64,000 nt of DNA. It comes from Priestia megaterium. GTDB lineage: Bacteria; Bacillota; Bacilli; Bacillales; Bacillaceae_H. The notes beneath the pieces are model-generated. The model had not been told where the DNA came from. It worked only from the letters and a program-made list of their open reading frames with translations, and made no database searches. Below are positions 32,063 through 39,989 of this stretch, one piece after another. Both the position numbers and the translations under genes were made by a program. Positions within the stretch are counted from its first letter, which is position 1. Every line of letters begins with the position of its first letter. The stretch is taken from NCBI RefSeq assembly GCF_009497655.1, contig NZ_CP023317.1, forward strand, positions 2,013,501-2,077,500, in the 5' to 3' direction.

Positions 32063-34240
32063 ATGAAACACATGAACAGTGAAGTGAAAGAAGAACGGAC
32101 TTCAAACAAAAAAAGAATAGACTTATTTTTAGTTCCAATTGTTTTAATTGCAGCGTTTTTGAACTTATTTAAAATTTGGACAGATGAATACGCCAACGCT
32201 TATTACACGGCAGCTGTCAAAAGTATGCTTCAAAGTTTTCATAATTTCTTTTACGCATCTTTTGATCCAGGAGGCTATGTAACCATTGATAAGCCGCCGG
32301 TTGTGTTTTGGATTCAGACAATTAGCGCCAAAATATTTGGATTTCACGGGTGGAGCGTCATTTTACCGCAAGCATTAGCAGGCATCGGTTCAGTTCTTTT
32401 ACTATACGTACTCGTGAAACGTACGTTTGGCGTATGGGCTGGGAGGTTTGCTGCTCTTGCGATGGCTCTGACGCCGATTGTGCCCGCGGTAAGCCGAACA
32501 AATAATATTGATAGTATGCTTGTGTTTACATTATTAGTAGCAACGTGGATGTTGTTTCGTGCTGTGCGTACAGCTAAATTTGGCTGGGTGTTAGCGGCTT
32601 TTGCGATGATTGGTGTTGCATTTAACATGAAAATGCTTCAAGCATACATGGTTTTACCAGCATTCTATGTTTTCTATGTAGTGGCAACCAAAATTACGTG
32701 GAAAAAGAAAATTGCTTTTTTAACAACAGCAACTGCACTGATGCTTGCTGTTTCTGTCTCATGGGCAGTTGTAGTAGATTCAACTTCGGCTGATAAGCGT
32801 CCTTATATGGGAAGCAGTCAAACAAATTCAGTTCTAGAGCTTGCTTTTGGATATAACGGTATCAATCGTTTAACTGGAAATACAAGCGTGACGGGAAGCA
32901 GTCATAAACAGCCTGCTCAAGCTCAGCAGCAAACAGCAAGCAGTGAAACAAAACAAACGAGTAATTCAAATGCTGAGTCTTCACAAAGCTCAAATCAAAG
33001 CAAGAGCAGCTCTTCTCAAAAGATGCAGGCTCCAGATGGAGGAAATCAAAACGGAATGTTCAACACGGGGAACCCTGGTCCATTCCGACTGTTCCAAAAA
33101 GGGTTATCAGATCAAATCAGCTGGTTATTGCCATTTGTAATCTTTTCAATCGTGGGTCTATTTGCTGGAGTGAAATTTAAAGGACCTTACACGGCAAAAC
33201 AAAAAGAAAGTTTATTTTGGTTAGCTTGGCTGCTGCCGGTAGCTGTTTTCTTTAGTATCGCAGGATTTTTCCATCAGTATTATTTAATTATGCTGGCACC
33301 TCCAATCGCAGCATTTGCAGGAGCGGGAGCAGTAGCTTTATGGAGTATGTACAAACAGCATAATGGCTGGAAATCATGGCTGCTGCCGAGTGGTATTTTA
33401 ACAACAGCAGCGCTTCAAGTATATATCATGTCTCCTTATGTCAGCTCAATCGGCGTAGCGCCAATTGCAGGTGTAGGGGCACTGGGCGTCATTCTAGCTC
33501 TTGTTTTAGCTATTCGTAAAGAGCGTAAAAATTCTGTAACGAATTATTTAGGAGTAGCAGCAATGGTTGTCTTGCTTGCAATGCCGGCGTACTGGGCGAT
33601 GACACCAATTATTTATGGTGGAAATAGCATGCTTCCAGCAGCAGGTCCTGATTCTTCAAGCGGTATGGGAGGACCTCCAAGCACAGCTACAAATAGCAAA
33701 CAGTCTGGCTTTAACGGCATGCAGCCTCCAGGAAGCTCTGACAGCAATTCATCTTCAAACAATCAAATGCAGCCGCCAAGCGGTTCATCGAACGGCGGTC
33801 AAATGCAAATGCCAAGTAGCTCTTCAAGCAAATTATCATCTTCAAAACGAAAAAGTGGAGGGATGAACGCAGAAGTAAACACAAAGCTACTAAACTATTT
33901 AACAAAAAATAATACAGGCGAAAAATATTTATTTGCCACAACGGATTCAACTTCAGCTGCGCCTTACATTATCAAAACGGGCAAGCCAGTCATGGCAATG
34001 GGAGGATTTAGCGGTTCAGATCCAATTCTAACGGTGAGTAAATTAAAATCTATGATTAAAAAAGGTGAAGTGAAATATTTCTACCTGTCTGGAATGGGTA
34101 AGGGAGGCCAATCTGACGTTATCACGTGGATTAAAGAAAATAGTAAGGAGATCCCTTCTTCCAAATGGCAGTCTACTTCATCAAGTTCTCAGCAAGGACC
34201 ATCTGGAAACGGAACATTATACGAAATAACGCTTAAATAA
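32063..34240 (+). CDS. ykcB: GT39-family glycosyltransferase (YkcB-like)
   Basis: A 725-aa multi-spanning GT-C enzyme of the ArnT/PMT superfamily (YkcB of B. subtilis). The catalytic region carries the conserved Asp in LFKIWTDEYANAYYTAAVKS and the DKPPVVFWIQ loop. Between helices two extracytoplasmic low-complexity inserts are seen: residues ~280-325 (Ser/Gln/Lys-rich) and ~520-590 (Ser/Gly/Pro/Met/Gln-rich). These enzymes transfer a sugar from an undecaprenyl-phosphate carrier to an envelope acceptor. Cotranscribed with the GT2 gene that makes such carriers. AAGGAG lies about 4 nt before ATG 32063. Confidence 0.8.
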   Translation: MKHMNSEVKEERTSNKKRIDLFLVPIVLIAAFLNLFKIWTDEYANAYYTAAVKSMLQSFHNFFYASFDPGGYVTIDKPPVVFWIQTISAKIFGFHGWSVILPQALAGIGSVLLLYVLVKRTFGVWAGRFAALAMALTPIVPAVSRTNNIDSMLVFTLLVATWMLFRAVRTAKFGWVLAAFAMIGVAFNMKMLQAYMVLPAFYVFYVVATKITWKKKIAFLTTATALMLAVSVSWAVVVDSTSADKRPYMGSSQTNSVLELAFGYNGINRLTGNTSVTGSSHKQPAQAQQQTASSETKQTSNSNAESSQSSNQSKSSSSQKMQAPDGGNQNGMFNTGNPGPFRLFQKGLSDQISWLLPFVIFSIVGLFAGVKFKGPYTAKQKESLFWLAWLLPVAVFFSIAGFFHQYYLIMLAPPIAAFAGAGAVALWSMYKQHNGWKSWLLPSGILTTAALQVYIMSPYVSSIGVAPIAGVGALGVILALVLAIRKERKNSVTNYLGVAAMVVLLAMPAYWAMTPIIYGGNSMLPAAGPDSSSGMGGPPSTATNSKQSGFNGMQPPGSSDSNSSSNNQMQPPSGSSNGGQMQMPSSSSSKLSSSKRKSGGMNAEVNTKLLNYLTKNNTGEKYLFATTDSTSAAPYIIKTGKPVMAMGGFSGSDPILTVSKLKSMIKKGEVKYFYLSGMGKGGQSDVITWIKENSKEIPSSKWQSTSSSSQQGPSGNGTLYEITLK

Positions 34241-34253
34241 GGAGGACATGAAC

Positions 34254-35219
34254 ATGAGTTCAATTATTAAATATTCTATTGTTGTTCCTGTCTACAACGA
34301 AGAAGAAGTGATTCATGAAACCTATCGCCGTCTAACAGAAGTGATGCGTTCAACGAAAGAAGCTTACGAGCTTCTTTTCGTGAACGACGGCAGTAGAGAC
34401 CGAACGGCAGAAATTATTAAAGAGTACAGTGAGCAAGACCCAGCGGTTGTTTTATTAGATTTTGCCCGTAACTTTGGTCATCAAATTGCTATTACAGCTG
34501 GTATGGATTATGCACGAGGAGAGGCGGTCGTTGTGATTGATGCTGATTTGCAAGACCCGCCCGAATTAATTTTAGAGATGATTGAAAAATGGAAGCAAGG
34601 ATTTGACGTTGTATACGCTAAGCGTACAAAGCGAAAAGGAGAAACATATTTTAAAAAGCAAACAGCGGCTATGTTTTATCGTTTCTTACGTGCGATGACC
34701 GATATTGATATTCCGCTCGATACAGGGGATTTTCGTTTGCTAGATCGTAAAGTGTGCAATCAAATGAATAGCATTCAAGAAAAAAATCGCTTTGTTCGCG
34801 GATTAGTAAGCTGGGTTGGCTTTAAGCAAATAGCAGTAGAATATGAGCGAGACGAGCGTTTGGCCGGGGAGTCAAAATATCCTTTGAAAAAGATGCTGAA
34901 GCTTTCAATGGATGGCATTACGTCTTTCTCCTATAAACCGCTGAAGCTAGCTAGCTATGCTGGTGTAACGCTATCAGGTGTTGGTTTTATTTATCTTTTA
35001 GTGGTGCTGTATTTGAAGTTATTTACAGACAGCACCATCACAGGGTGGTCGTCATTAATTGTCATTCAGCTATTCTTTAGCGGCATCATTTTAATCATTC
35101 TTGGTATGATCGGAGAATATATTGGCCGCATCTACGATGAAACAAAAAATCGTCCACTCTATATCGTCCGTGAAAAGTATCAGCTTGAAACACGCAAGGA
35201 AGTATCACTTCGTGACTAA
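34254..35219 (+). CDS. ykcC: Family 2 glycosyltransferase (YkcC/CsbB-like)
   Basis: A 321-aa GT2 enzyme similar to dolichyl/undecaprenyl-phosphate glucose synthases. N-terminal VVPVYNEEEV, DDxD-type motif VIDADLQDPPELILEMIEKW and a QxxRW-like loop, then two C-terminal membrane helices (~230-300). It would charge undecaprenyl phosphate with a hexose on the cytoplasmic face, for flipping by GtrA and use by YkcB. ATG 34254 has GGAGG 8 nt upstream; ATG 34248 is too close. Confidence 0.88.
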   Translation: MSSIIKYSIVVPVYNEEEVIHETYRRLTEVMRSTKEAYELLFVNDGSRDRTAEIIKEYSEQDPAVVLLDFARNFGHQIAITAGMDYARGEAVVVIDADLQDPPELILEMIEKWKQGFDVVYAKRTKRKGETYFKKQTAAMFYRFLRAMTDIDIPLDTGDFRLLDRKVCNQMNSIQEKNRFVRGLVSWVGFKQIAVEYERDERLAGESKYPLKKMLKLSMDGITSFSYKPLKLASYAGVTLSGVGFIYLLVVLYLKLFTDSTITGWSSLIVIQLFFSGIILIILGMIGEYIGRIYDETKNRPLYIVREKYQLETRKEVSLRD

Positions 35220-35616
35220 CAAATGGATACCCTTGATTAAATTTGCGTTAGTAGGAGTGGTAAATACACTGATTGATTTTGCAGTATACGCACTTTTAAC
35301 AACAATCGGTGTGAACTACATACTAGCGCAGTGGATTTCATACAGTGCGGGCATTTTAAACAGTTATGTCATGAATCGTAAATGGACGTTTGAGAAAAAA
35401 GAAAAAAGCAGTAAGCGTGAAGTGATTTCATTCGTGATCGTGAATTTAATCACTTTATCCCTAACATCTTTTCTGTTGACTGTTCTATATAATAAATGGG
35501 GTATACCACTGCTAATCAGTAAACTTTTAATTACAATCGTAAGTGTCGGTATCAATTTTATTGGCACCAAATTATTTGTATTTACTACTAAAAAAGAAAG
35601 AGGGATTCATATATGA
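35212..35616 (+). CDS. GtrA-family membrane protein
   Basis: A 134-aa four-helix membrane protein, GtrA family, the putative flippase of undecaprenyl-phosphate-linked sugars: starts VTNKWIPLIKFALVGVVNTL and contains NRKWTFEKK. GTG 35212 overlaps the stop of the GT2 gene (ATG/GTG stop overlap), with AAGGA about 11 nt upstream. Longer frames upstream are shadows of the GT2 gene. It completes a YkcC-GtrA-YkcB three-component glycosylation set. Confidence 0.85.
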   Translation: MTNKWIPLIKFALVGVVNTLIDFAVYALLTTIGVNYILAQWISYSAGILNSYVMNRKWTFEKKEKSSKREVISFVIVNLITLSLTSFLLTVLYNKWGIPLLISKLLITIVSVGINFIGTKLFVFTTKKERGIHI

Positions 35617-36500
35617 CGATAAAAAAAGCAGTTATTCCAGTAGGCGGTTTAGGAACTCGATTTTTGCCAGCGACAAAAGCGCAGCCCAAAGAAATGCTGC
35701 CAATTGTCGATAAGCCTGCTGTACAATACATTGTAGAAGAAGCTGTGAAATCAGGTATTGAAAGTATTATTTTTATTACAGGTCGAAATAAAAAATCAAT
35801 TGAAGACCATTTTGATAAATCAATTGAACTAGAGCAAATGCTTGAAGAAAAGCACAAGTTCGAAATGTTAAAAGAAGTACAAACGATTTCATCAATGGCC
35901 AGTATTCACTATATTCGTCAAAAAGAGCCGTTAGGACTTGGTCATGCTATTCTTTGTGCTGAGCAATTTATTGGAGATGAGCCGTTTGCCGTTCTTCTTG
36001 GAGACGATATTATGACTTCTGAAGAACCTGCGCTCAAACAGATGATTCAAGCGTATGAAACGACTAATCAATCAGTTATTGGAGTTCAAAAAGTGGATGT
36101 GGAAGAAGTATCAAAATACGGCATTATTCAGCCGAGAAATAAATCTGGCAGCATTCATGAAGTGAATGACTTGATTGAAAAACCATCAATAGAACAAGCT
36201 CCGTCAACGATTGCCGTTATGGGCCGCTACATTTTAAACCCTTCTATTTTTTCTTATCTAAAAACGATTGAAAGAGGGGTAGGAAATGAATTACAATTAA
36301 CAGATGCACTGCGCGTCGTATGTGAAAAAGAGCGATTGTTTGCTCTTGAACTTGAAGGGCAGCGCTTTGACATTGGAGATAAGGTAGGCTATATGAAAGC
36401 AATGGTAGAAGTGGGGTTAAAGCGTAAAGATTTACGTCAAACGTTTTTATCGTATTTGGAAGGAATTGTAGAAAAAGAACGAGCAAACAACTTCAGCTAA
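35613..36500 (+). CDS. galU: UTP-glucose-1-phosphate uridylyltransferase
   Basis: A 295-aa GalU/GtaB enzyme making UDP-glucose from UTP and glucose-1-phosphate. Starts KAVIPVGGLGTRFLPATKAQ, containing the nucleotidyltransferase GGxGTRxxP...K motif; DKPAVQYIVEEAV and the EKP.I motif in NDLIEKPSIEQAP follow. Its ATG overlaps the gtrA stop (ATGA). Providing UDP-glucose to the adjacent YkcC would explain its place. B. subtilis paralogues are GtaB and YngB; which this matches is uncertain. Confidence 0.93.
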   Translation: MTIKKAVIPVGGLGTRFLPATKAQPKEMLPIVDKPAVQYIVEEAVKSGIESIIFITGRNKKSIEDHFDKSIELEQMLEEKHKFEMLKEVQTISSMASIHYIRQKEPLGLGHAILCAEQFIGDEPFAVLLGDDIMTSEEPALKQMIQAYETTNQSVIGVQKVDVEEVSKYGIIQPRNKSGSIHEVNDLIEKPSIEQAPSTIAVMGRYILNPSIFSYLKTIERGVGNELQLTDALRVVCEKERLFALELEGQRFDIGDKVGYMKAMVEVGLKRKDLRQTFLSYLEGIVEKERANNFS

Positions 36501-36516
36501 TAAGAGTTAATCAGTT

Positions 36517-36536
36517 TGTTCATATTCAGTTCATAT
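36517..36536 (+). promoter_or_regulatory. Response-regulator tandem site upstream of the TCS genes
   Basis: TGTTCATATTCAGTTCATAT, 18 of 20 bases identical to 32003-32022, just before a TATAAA box (36541-36546). Confidence 0.6.
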
Positions 36537-36644
36537 TTGAAGTATAAAATCATTGTATGATCTTATGTGGCTCTCTGTTTGGTATAAACAGAGAGCTTAC
36601 TGTGCGTAAAAGCTGGACAAACTTAGGAATAGGGAGAGACATGT

Positions 36645-37319
36645 ATGATTCAAATATTAGTTGCAGATGATGATCAACACATTCGAGAGCTGATATCATT
36701 ATATTTAGAAAATCAAGGATTTAAAATTATAAAAGCAGCAGATGGTGAAGAAGCGTGGGCGAAAATGGAAGAGTTTCGAATTGATCTAGCGGTCGTTGAT
36801 ATCATGATGCCATTTAAAGACGGATGGGAACTAACAAAGGAAATTAAGGAGTATTTTGATATACCGGTTTTGATGGTAACAGCTAGAGGCGAATCGCATG
36901 ATAAACTAAAAGGATTTGATATCGGAACAGACGACTATGTCGTGAAGCCTTTTGATCCTCAGGAAATGGTTGCTCGTGTAAAGGCCCTTTTACGCAGGTA
37001 CCGAGTAGAAGCTAACAATGTAATTTATATGGGGAATATAAAATTGGACCGTACCAAATTAGAGATGAGTGCAGGAGAAACAAGCGAACAGCTGCCGTTA
37101 AAAGAGTTTGAATTACTGTTCACATTAGTTAGTTCTCCAGGAAAGATTTTTACTCGTGATCAGCTTATTCAATTAATTTGGGGATATGATTATGAAGGTG
37201 ATGAGCGCACGGTAGACGTTCACATAAAACGTCTGCGAGAGAGGCTTAATCATATGAAAAACGTCGGTATGGAAATCAAAACAATTCGCGGACTAGGCTA
37301 TAGAGCAGAAGGGTGTTAA
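36645..37319 (+). CDS. OmpR/PhoB-type response regulator
   Basis: A 224-aa two-component response regulator: receiver domain (residues ~1-118) with acidic DD pair (VADDDQH), phosphoacceptor Asp in VVDIMMPFKDG and Lys in VVKPFDP; C-terminal winged helix (~130-222) with EDERTVDVHIKRLRERL-like recognition region. RBS AGGGAGAG before ATG. It directly precedes its histidine kinase; the tandem site upstream of it and of ykcB suggests autoregulation and control of the glycosylation operon. Confidence 0.9.
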   Translation: MIQILVADDDQHIRELISLYLENQGFKIIKAADGEEAWAKMEEFRIDLAVVDIMMPFKDGWELTKEIKEYFDIPVLMVTARGESHDKLKGFDIGTDDYVVKPFDPQEMVARVKALLRRYRVEANNVIYMGNIKLDRTKLEMSAGETSEQLPLKEFELLFTLVSSPGKIFTRDQLIQLIWGYDYEGDERTVDVHIKRLRERLNHMKNVGMEIKTIRGLGYRAEGC

Positions 37320-37320
37320 C

Positions 37321-38700
37321 GTGAAATCAATTTATGTAAAGCTGGTTCTATCGTTCATCATTACAATTTTATTGAGCGTTGTGATTACCGTTGTTGTCAC
37401 GACATTTCTTAGCAAGCAGAAGCTCGAAATGCGATTAGGTCAGGATATGGTGAAGATGGGAGAAGATTTTATCGATTTGTACGGAGCAGAAGACTCCGAT
37501 AAAGCTGCAAGGTTTTTATCTAATTCATCATTCATTCATTTTTCGTTTATTATTATTGATGATCAGCATAAAGAGAAAGTATTAGGACAGCCGGGGCCGC
37601 CTATTCCAATTACACCGAAAGAAGTAGATCAAGTATTAGGTGGGAAGCGTTATTCTAATTTAAACGAGGAAAAAGGTGATCGTCCACAGCCAAACGTAGT
37701 GGGTCTCCCTTTTAAAGAAAATGGACGGTCGTATGCTCTATTTATTCAGTCTCATCCACAGCGGCAATTTTCAGTTATTCAAGATGTTCAAAATATCCAG
37801 CTTATTACGATTTTATTAGTAGGTATTGTATTGTTTGCATATGTTTCAACGATTATTATTAAACCGATTAAGCGTCTCAGTACAGCGATGAAAGTTGTCG
37901 GACAAGGCGAATACAATGTGCAAGTCGAGCACGCAGCGAATGATGAAATTGGTCTGTTAACTAAAAACTTTAATCAAATGACTAAAGAATTAAACAAAAT
38001 AGAAACGATGAGGCAAGAGTTTATTGCTAGCGTTTCCCATGAAATTCAATCACCGCTGACCTCTATTCGCGGTTTTTCAGCGGCACTTAAAGATGATATC
38101 GTCAGTGAAGATAAAAAGATACAATATTTAACGATTATCGAAAAAGAAAGTACAAGACTATCTCAGCTTAGTTCCAATTTGTTAAAGCTTGCTTCTCTTG
38201 ACTCTGAACATCAAACGCTAATGCTGCAGCAATACCGGTTAGATGAACAAATCAGGCATGTGGTCATGGCTTTAGAACCTCAGTGGATAAAAAAGAATAT
38301 AGAAATTGACCTTGATTTATCCAATGTTCAAATAGAAGCAGATAAAGATTTGTTAGAGCAAGTTTGGCTAAATTTAGTAACAAATGCTGTTAAATATACG
38401 CCTGAAAATGGATTTGTGAAAATATCCATTCATCAAAAAAACGAAGAAATAGACGTGAAAATAAAGGATAATGGAATTGGTATTATCGAAGAAGATCAAA
38501 AATATATTTTTGAAAGCTTTTATAAAGTAGATAAATCCAGAACGTTAAAAGGAAGCGGCCTCGGTCTAGCTATTACAAAAAAAATTGTGCGACTGCATGA
38601 GGGCGCAATACGTGTTGAAAGCAAAAAAGAACAAGGAAGCATCTTTACGGTAACTTTGCCTATCCAAAAAAATAGGAATAAAAAATACTCGTCTGTGTAA
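37321..38700 (+). CDS. Membrane sensor histidine kinase
   Basis: A 459-aa HisKA kinase. TM1 ~7-30, extracytoplasmic sensor ~31-155, TM2 ~156-180, HAMP ~181-235, H-box SVSHEIQSPLTSIRGF (unusual Gln for Arg after HEI), then N-box NAVKYTPENG, G1 DNGIGI, G2 GSGLGLAI. GTG start one nucleotide after the response regulator stop. The signal is unknown; the neighbouring operon suggests envelope stress. Confidence 0.9.
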   Translation: MKSIYVKLVLSFIITILLSVVITVVVTTFLSKQKLEMRLGQDMVKMGEDFIDLYGAEDSDKAARFLSNSSFIHFSFIIIDDQHKEKVLGQPGPPIPITPKEVDQVLGGKRYSNLNEEKGDRPQPNVVGLPFKENGRSYALFIQSHPQRQFSVIQDVQNIQLITILLVGIVLFAYVSTIIIKPIKRLSTAMKVVGQGEYNVQVEHAANDEIGLLTKNFNQMTKELNKIETMRQEFIASVSHEIQSPLTSIRGFSAALKDDIVSEDKKIQYLTIIEKESTRLSQLSSNLLKLASLDSEHQTLMLQQYRLDEQIRHVVMALEPQWIKKNIEIDLDLSNVQIEADKDLLEQVWLNLVTNAVKYTPENGFVKISIHQKNEEIDVKIKDNGIGIIEEDQKYIFESFYKVDKSRTLKGSGLGLAITKKIVRLHEGAIRVESKKEQGSIFTVTLPIQKNRNKKYSSV

Positions 38701-38724
38701 GTTCATGCAGATGAGTCTTTTTTA
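38683..38724 (+). terminator. Terminator after the histidine kinase gene
   Basis: ACTCGTCTGTG / CATGCAGATGAGT hairpin then CTTTTTTAT. Confidence 0.75.
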
Positions 38725-38780
38725 TTAGGTCAAAGATATAAAAAAAATTAATAATATCTATTTATTTTTTTAATCCCTAC

Positions 38781-38809
38781 TTGACATATAGGTAAAGTGT
38801 AAATAATAT
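38781..38809 (+). promoter_or_regulatory. Promoter 1 of the sulfur locus
   Basis: TTGACA, 17-bp spacer, TAATAT. The spacer has ATAGGTAAAGTGT, also found in promoter 39790-39818. Confidence 0.7.
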
Positions 38810-38850
38810 AGATAGTATAAATCTTTTGAAAAAATTGGGATGCTAAAGAA

Positions 38851-38904
38851 GCTGATCGGTCAACCGAAGGCTCATACTTGTTCGCTACTGGTGTGGGCCT
38901 TTTC
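38851..38904 (+). promoter_or_regulatory. Sulfur leader element, copy 1, with attenuator
   Basis: GCTGA, hairpin TCGG-tcaa-CCGA, then AGGCTC which begins the terminator GGCTCATAC / GTGTGGGCC (two G-U pairs) with TTTT. It starts about 35 nt after the predicted transcription start of promoter 1. Confidence 0.55.
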
Positions 38905-38965
38905 TGTACATTGGTTGTGGTCATTAAAATCTCAATCTTCAACTGAACATATGGGGAGGATTACG

Positions 38966-39037
38966 ATGTATTTATCTTCTGCACATTATACAAGTACTTA
39001 TAGATGTTGTTCGCTTTGTTTATTCAACTGCAACTAA
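38966..39037 (+). CDS. Cys-rich leader peptide (23 aa)
   Basis: ATG with GGGGAGG 6 nt upstream. The 23-residue frame ends TYRCCSLCLFNCN: four Cys codons in its last ten residues. A short, Cys-dense peptide upstream of sulfur genes is the pattern of a cysteine-responsive leader peptide, as known (with other sequences) in Actinobacteria. It ends 35 nt before yezD, with no terminator in between, so any control would act on yezD translation or on transcription read-through. Not reported in Bacillus to my knowledge. Confidence 0.55.
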   Translation: MYLSSAHYTSTYRCCSLCLFNCN

Positions 39038-39072
39038 AATATAAATTTATCTATGGATAGGAGAATGATAAA

Positions 39073-39237
39073 ATGGCTTCAATTACACAAGAAAAATTAG
39101 ATTATATTGTTAAATTACTAACTGAAATCAACTATGGGTCTGTACTAATTACTCTTCACGACGGACAAATTACTCAAGTGGACAGCACGGAAAAAAACCG
39201 CTTTTTAGCTAAAAGCAAAGTAGCAAGCCACAAATAA
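39073..39237 (+). CDS. yezD: YezD-family protein (54 aa)
   Basis: A 54-aa DUF2292/YezD-family protein: MASITQEKLDYIVKLLTEIN then YGSVLITLHDGQITQVDSTE, the GSV.I..HDG.I.QI motif typical of the family. YezD is often encoded with sulfur-assimilation genes and has a beta-hairpin, phage-Com-like fold. TAGGAGAATG precedes the ATG. Its role is unknown. Confidence 0.75.
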   Translation: MASITQEKLDYIVKLLTEINYGSVLITLHDGQITQVDSTEKNRFLAKSKVASHK

Positions 39238-39584
39238 GCCTATTTCAATACGTATTTAGAGAAACTGAAGGGCCTGTCTAGATAGCGAACGCTTGACGGC
39301 GGGGCAAGCAAGTACTGTATTAAATATAGAAAACGTGCGCATTCGAAGAAGAATTGACTTTCTTTTCGGTTGAAGATTTAGAATTTTTCGAATTAAAATT
39401 GAGTTATAGGTTGTATGAGTATGACGATGAAAAGTGTAAAGCTGCTAAAGCAGCAGCTTTATACGTTTTAAAATTATGAAGATCTGACAGTTTCATTCCT
39501 GTGCTGATCGGATTACCGAAGGCTTCTGACCTGTGTTAGGAGTCTTTTTTTTATTCTTAAATTAATATAATAGGAGGAGAAAAG
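39238..39584. other. Intergenic leader between yezD and the fbpA-like gene
   Basis: Holds TAAAGCTGCT / AGCAGCTTTA (39437-39461), a hairpin with a weak T tract that may end the yezD transcript, and leader copy 2. A TTGAGT (39399-39404) with TATAGGT after it resembles the other two sulfur promoters, but no good -10 is seen. Confidence 0.5.
39503..39552 (+). promoter_or_regulatory. Sulfur leader element, copy 2, with attenuator
   Basis: GCTGA, hairpin TCGG-atta-CCGA, AGGCTT leading into AGGCTTCTGA / TTAGGAGTCT and a run of T. Confidence 0.55.
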
Positions 39585-39737
39585 ATGGAAAATTTATTAC
39601 GAGCAGCGGTGCGCCAAAGAAAACAATACCTCATTGAAGAGTTACTGAAAAAAGGGATTTATAAAAAAGAAAATCATCATCTTTTTGAACTCACACTCTC
39701 TGACTTAGAAAAAGAGTATCAGGCACGCAGTAAGTAA
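39585..39737 (+). CDS. FbpA-family (Fur-regulated basic protein) small protein
   Basis: A 50-aa basic protein: MENLLRAAVRQRKQYLIEEL and then LLKKGIYKK...LFELTLSDLEKEY match the FbpA small-protein family (in B. subtilis FbpA is Fur-regulated and assists FsrA-dependent iron sparing). Here it sits in a sulfur operon instead of an iron regulon. TAGGAGGAG lies 6 nt before the ATG. Function in sulfur supply would be a guess. Confidence 0.7.
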   Translation: MENLLRAAVRQRKQYLIEELLKKGIYKKENHHLFELTLSDLEKEYQARSK

Positions 39738-39789
39738 GGAAAATACGTAAAAAGAACTAAAATAAGTGTAAAAAAGATTCAAAACCTAG

Positions 39790-39818
39790 TTGACTAATGG
39801 GTAAAGTGTGTTTATTAT
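39790..39818 (+). promoter_or_regulatory. Promoter of sbp-cysTWA
   Basis: TTGACT, 17-bp spacer with GGGTAAAGTGTG, TATTAT. Shares GGTAAAGTG with promoter 38781-38809. Confidence 0.65.
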
Positions 39819-39905
39819 AAAAACAAGAATAAATTGTCTTTTCAGAAAGTATCTTCTTTTTATTCTTACGAATAAATTTAATAAGAATAATTTAAGAGCA
39901 TATAC

Positions 39906-39962
39906 GCTGATCAGACTAACTGAAGGCTGCTTCTCTTTTTTAAGAGATAGCGGCCTTTTTGT
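39906..39962 (+). promoter_or_regulatory. Sulfur leader element, copy 3, with attenuator
   Basis: GCTGA, hairpin TCAG-actaa-CTGA (G-C changed to A-T on both arms relative to copies 1 and 2), AGGCT, then AGGCTGCT...AGCGGCCT terminator with TTTTT. Confidence 0.6.
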
Positions 39963-39989
39963 ATTTTTTTATAAAAAGGGGAGTAAAAC

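Noticed and set aside
38851-38904. SAM-I (S-box) or T-box
   Set aside because: No GAGGGA/ kink-turn or AGGGTGG T-box sequence; the element is far too small.
38840-39037. 65-codon frame through leader copy 1 and the Cys-rich peptide
   Set aside because: Its start has no RBS and it runs through the attenuator; the ATG at 38966 has a clear RBS and is used instead.
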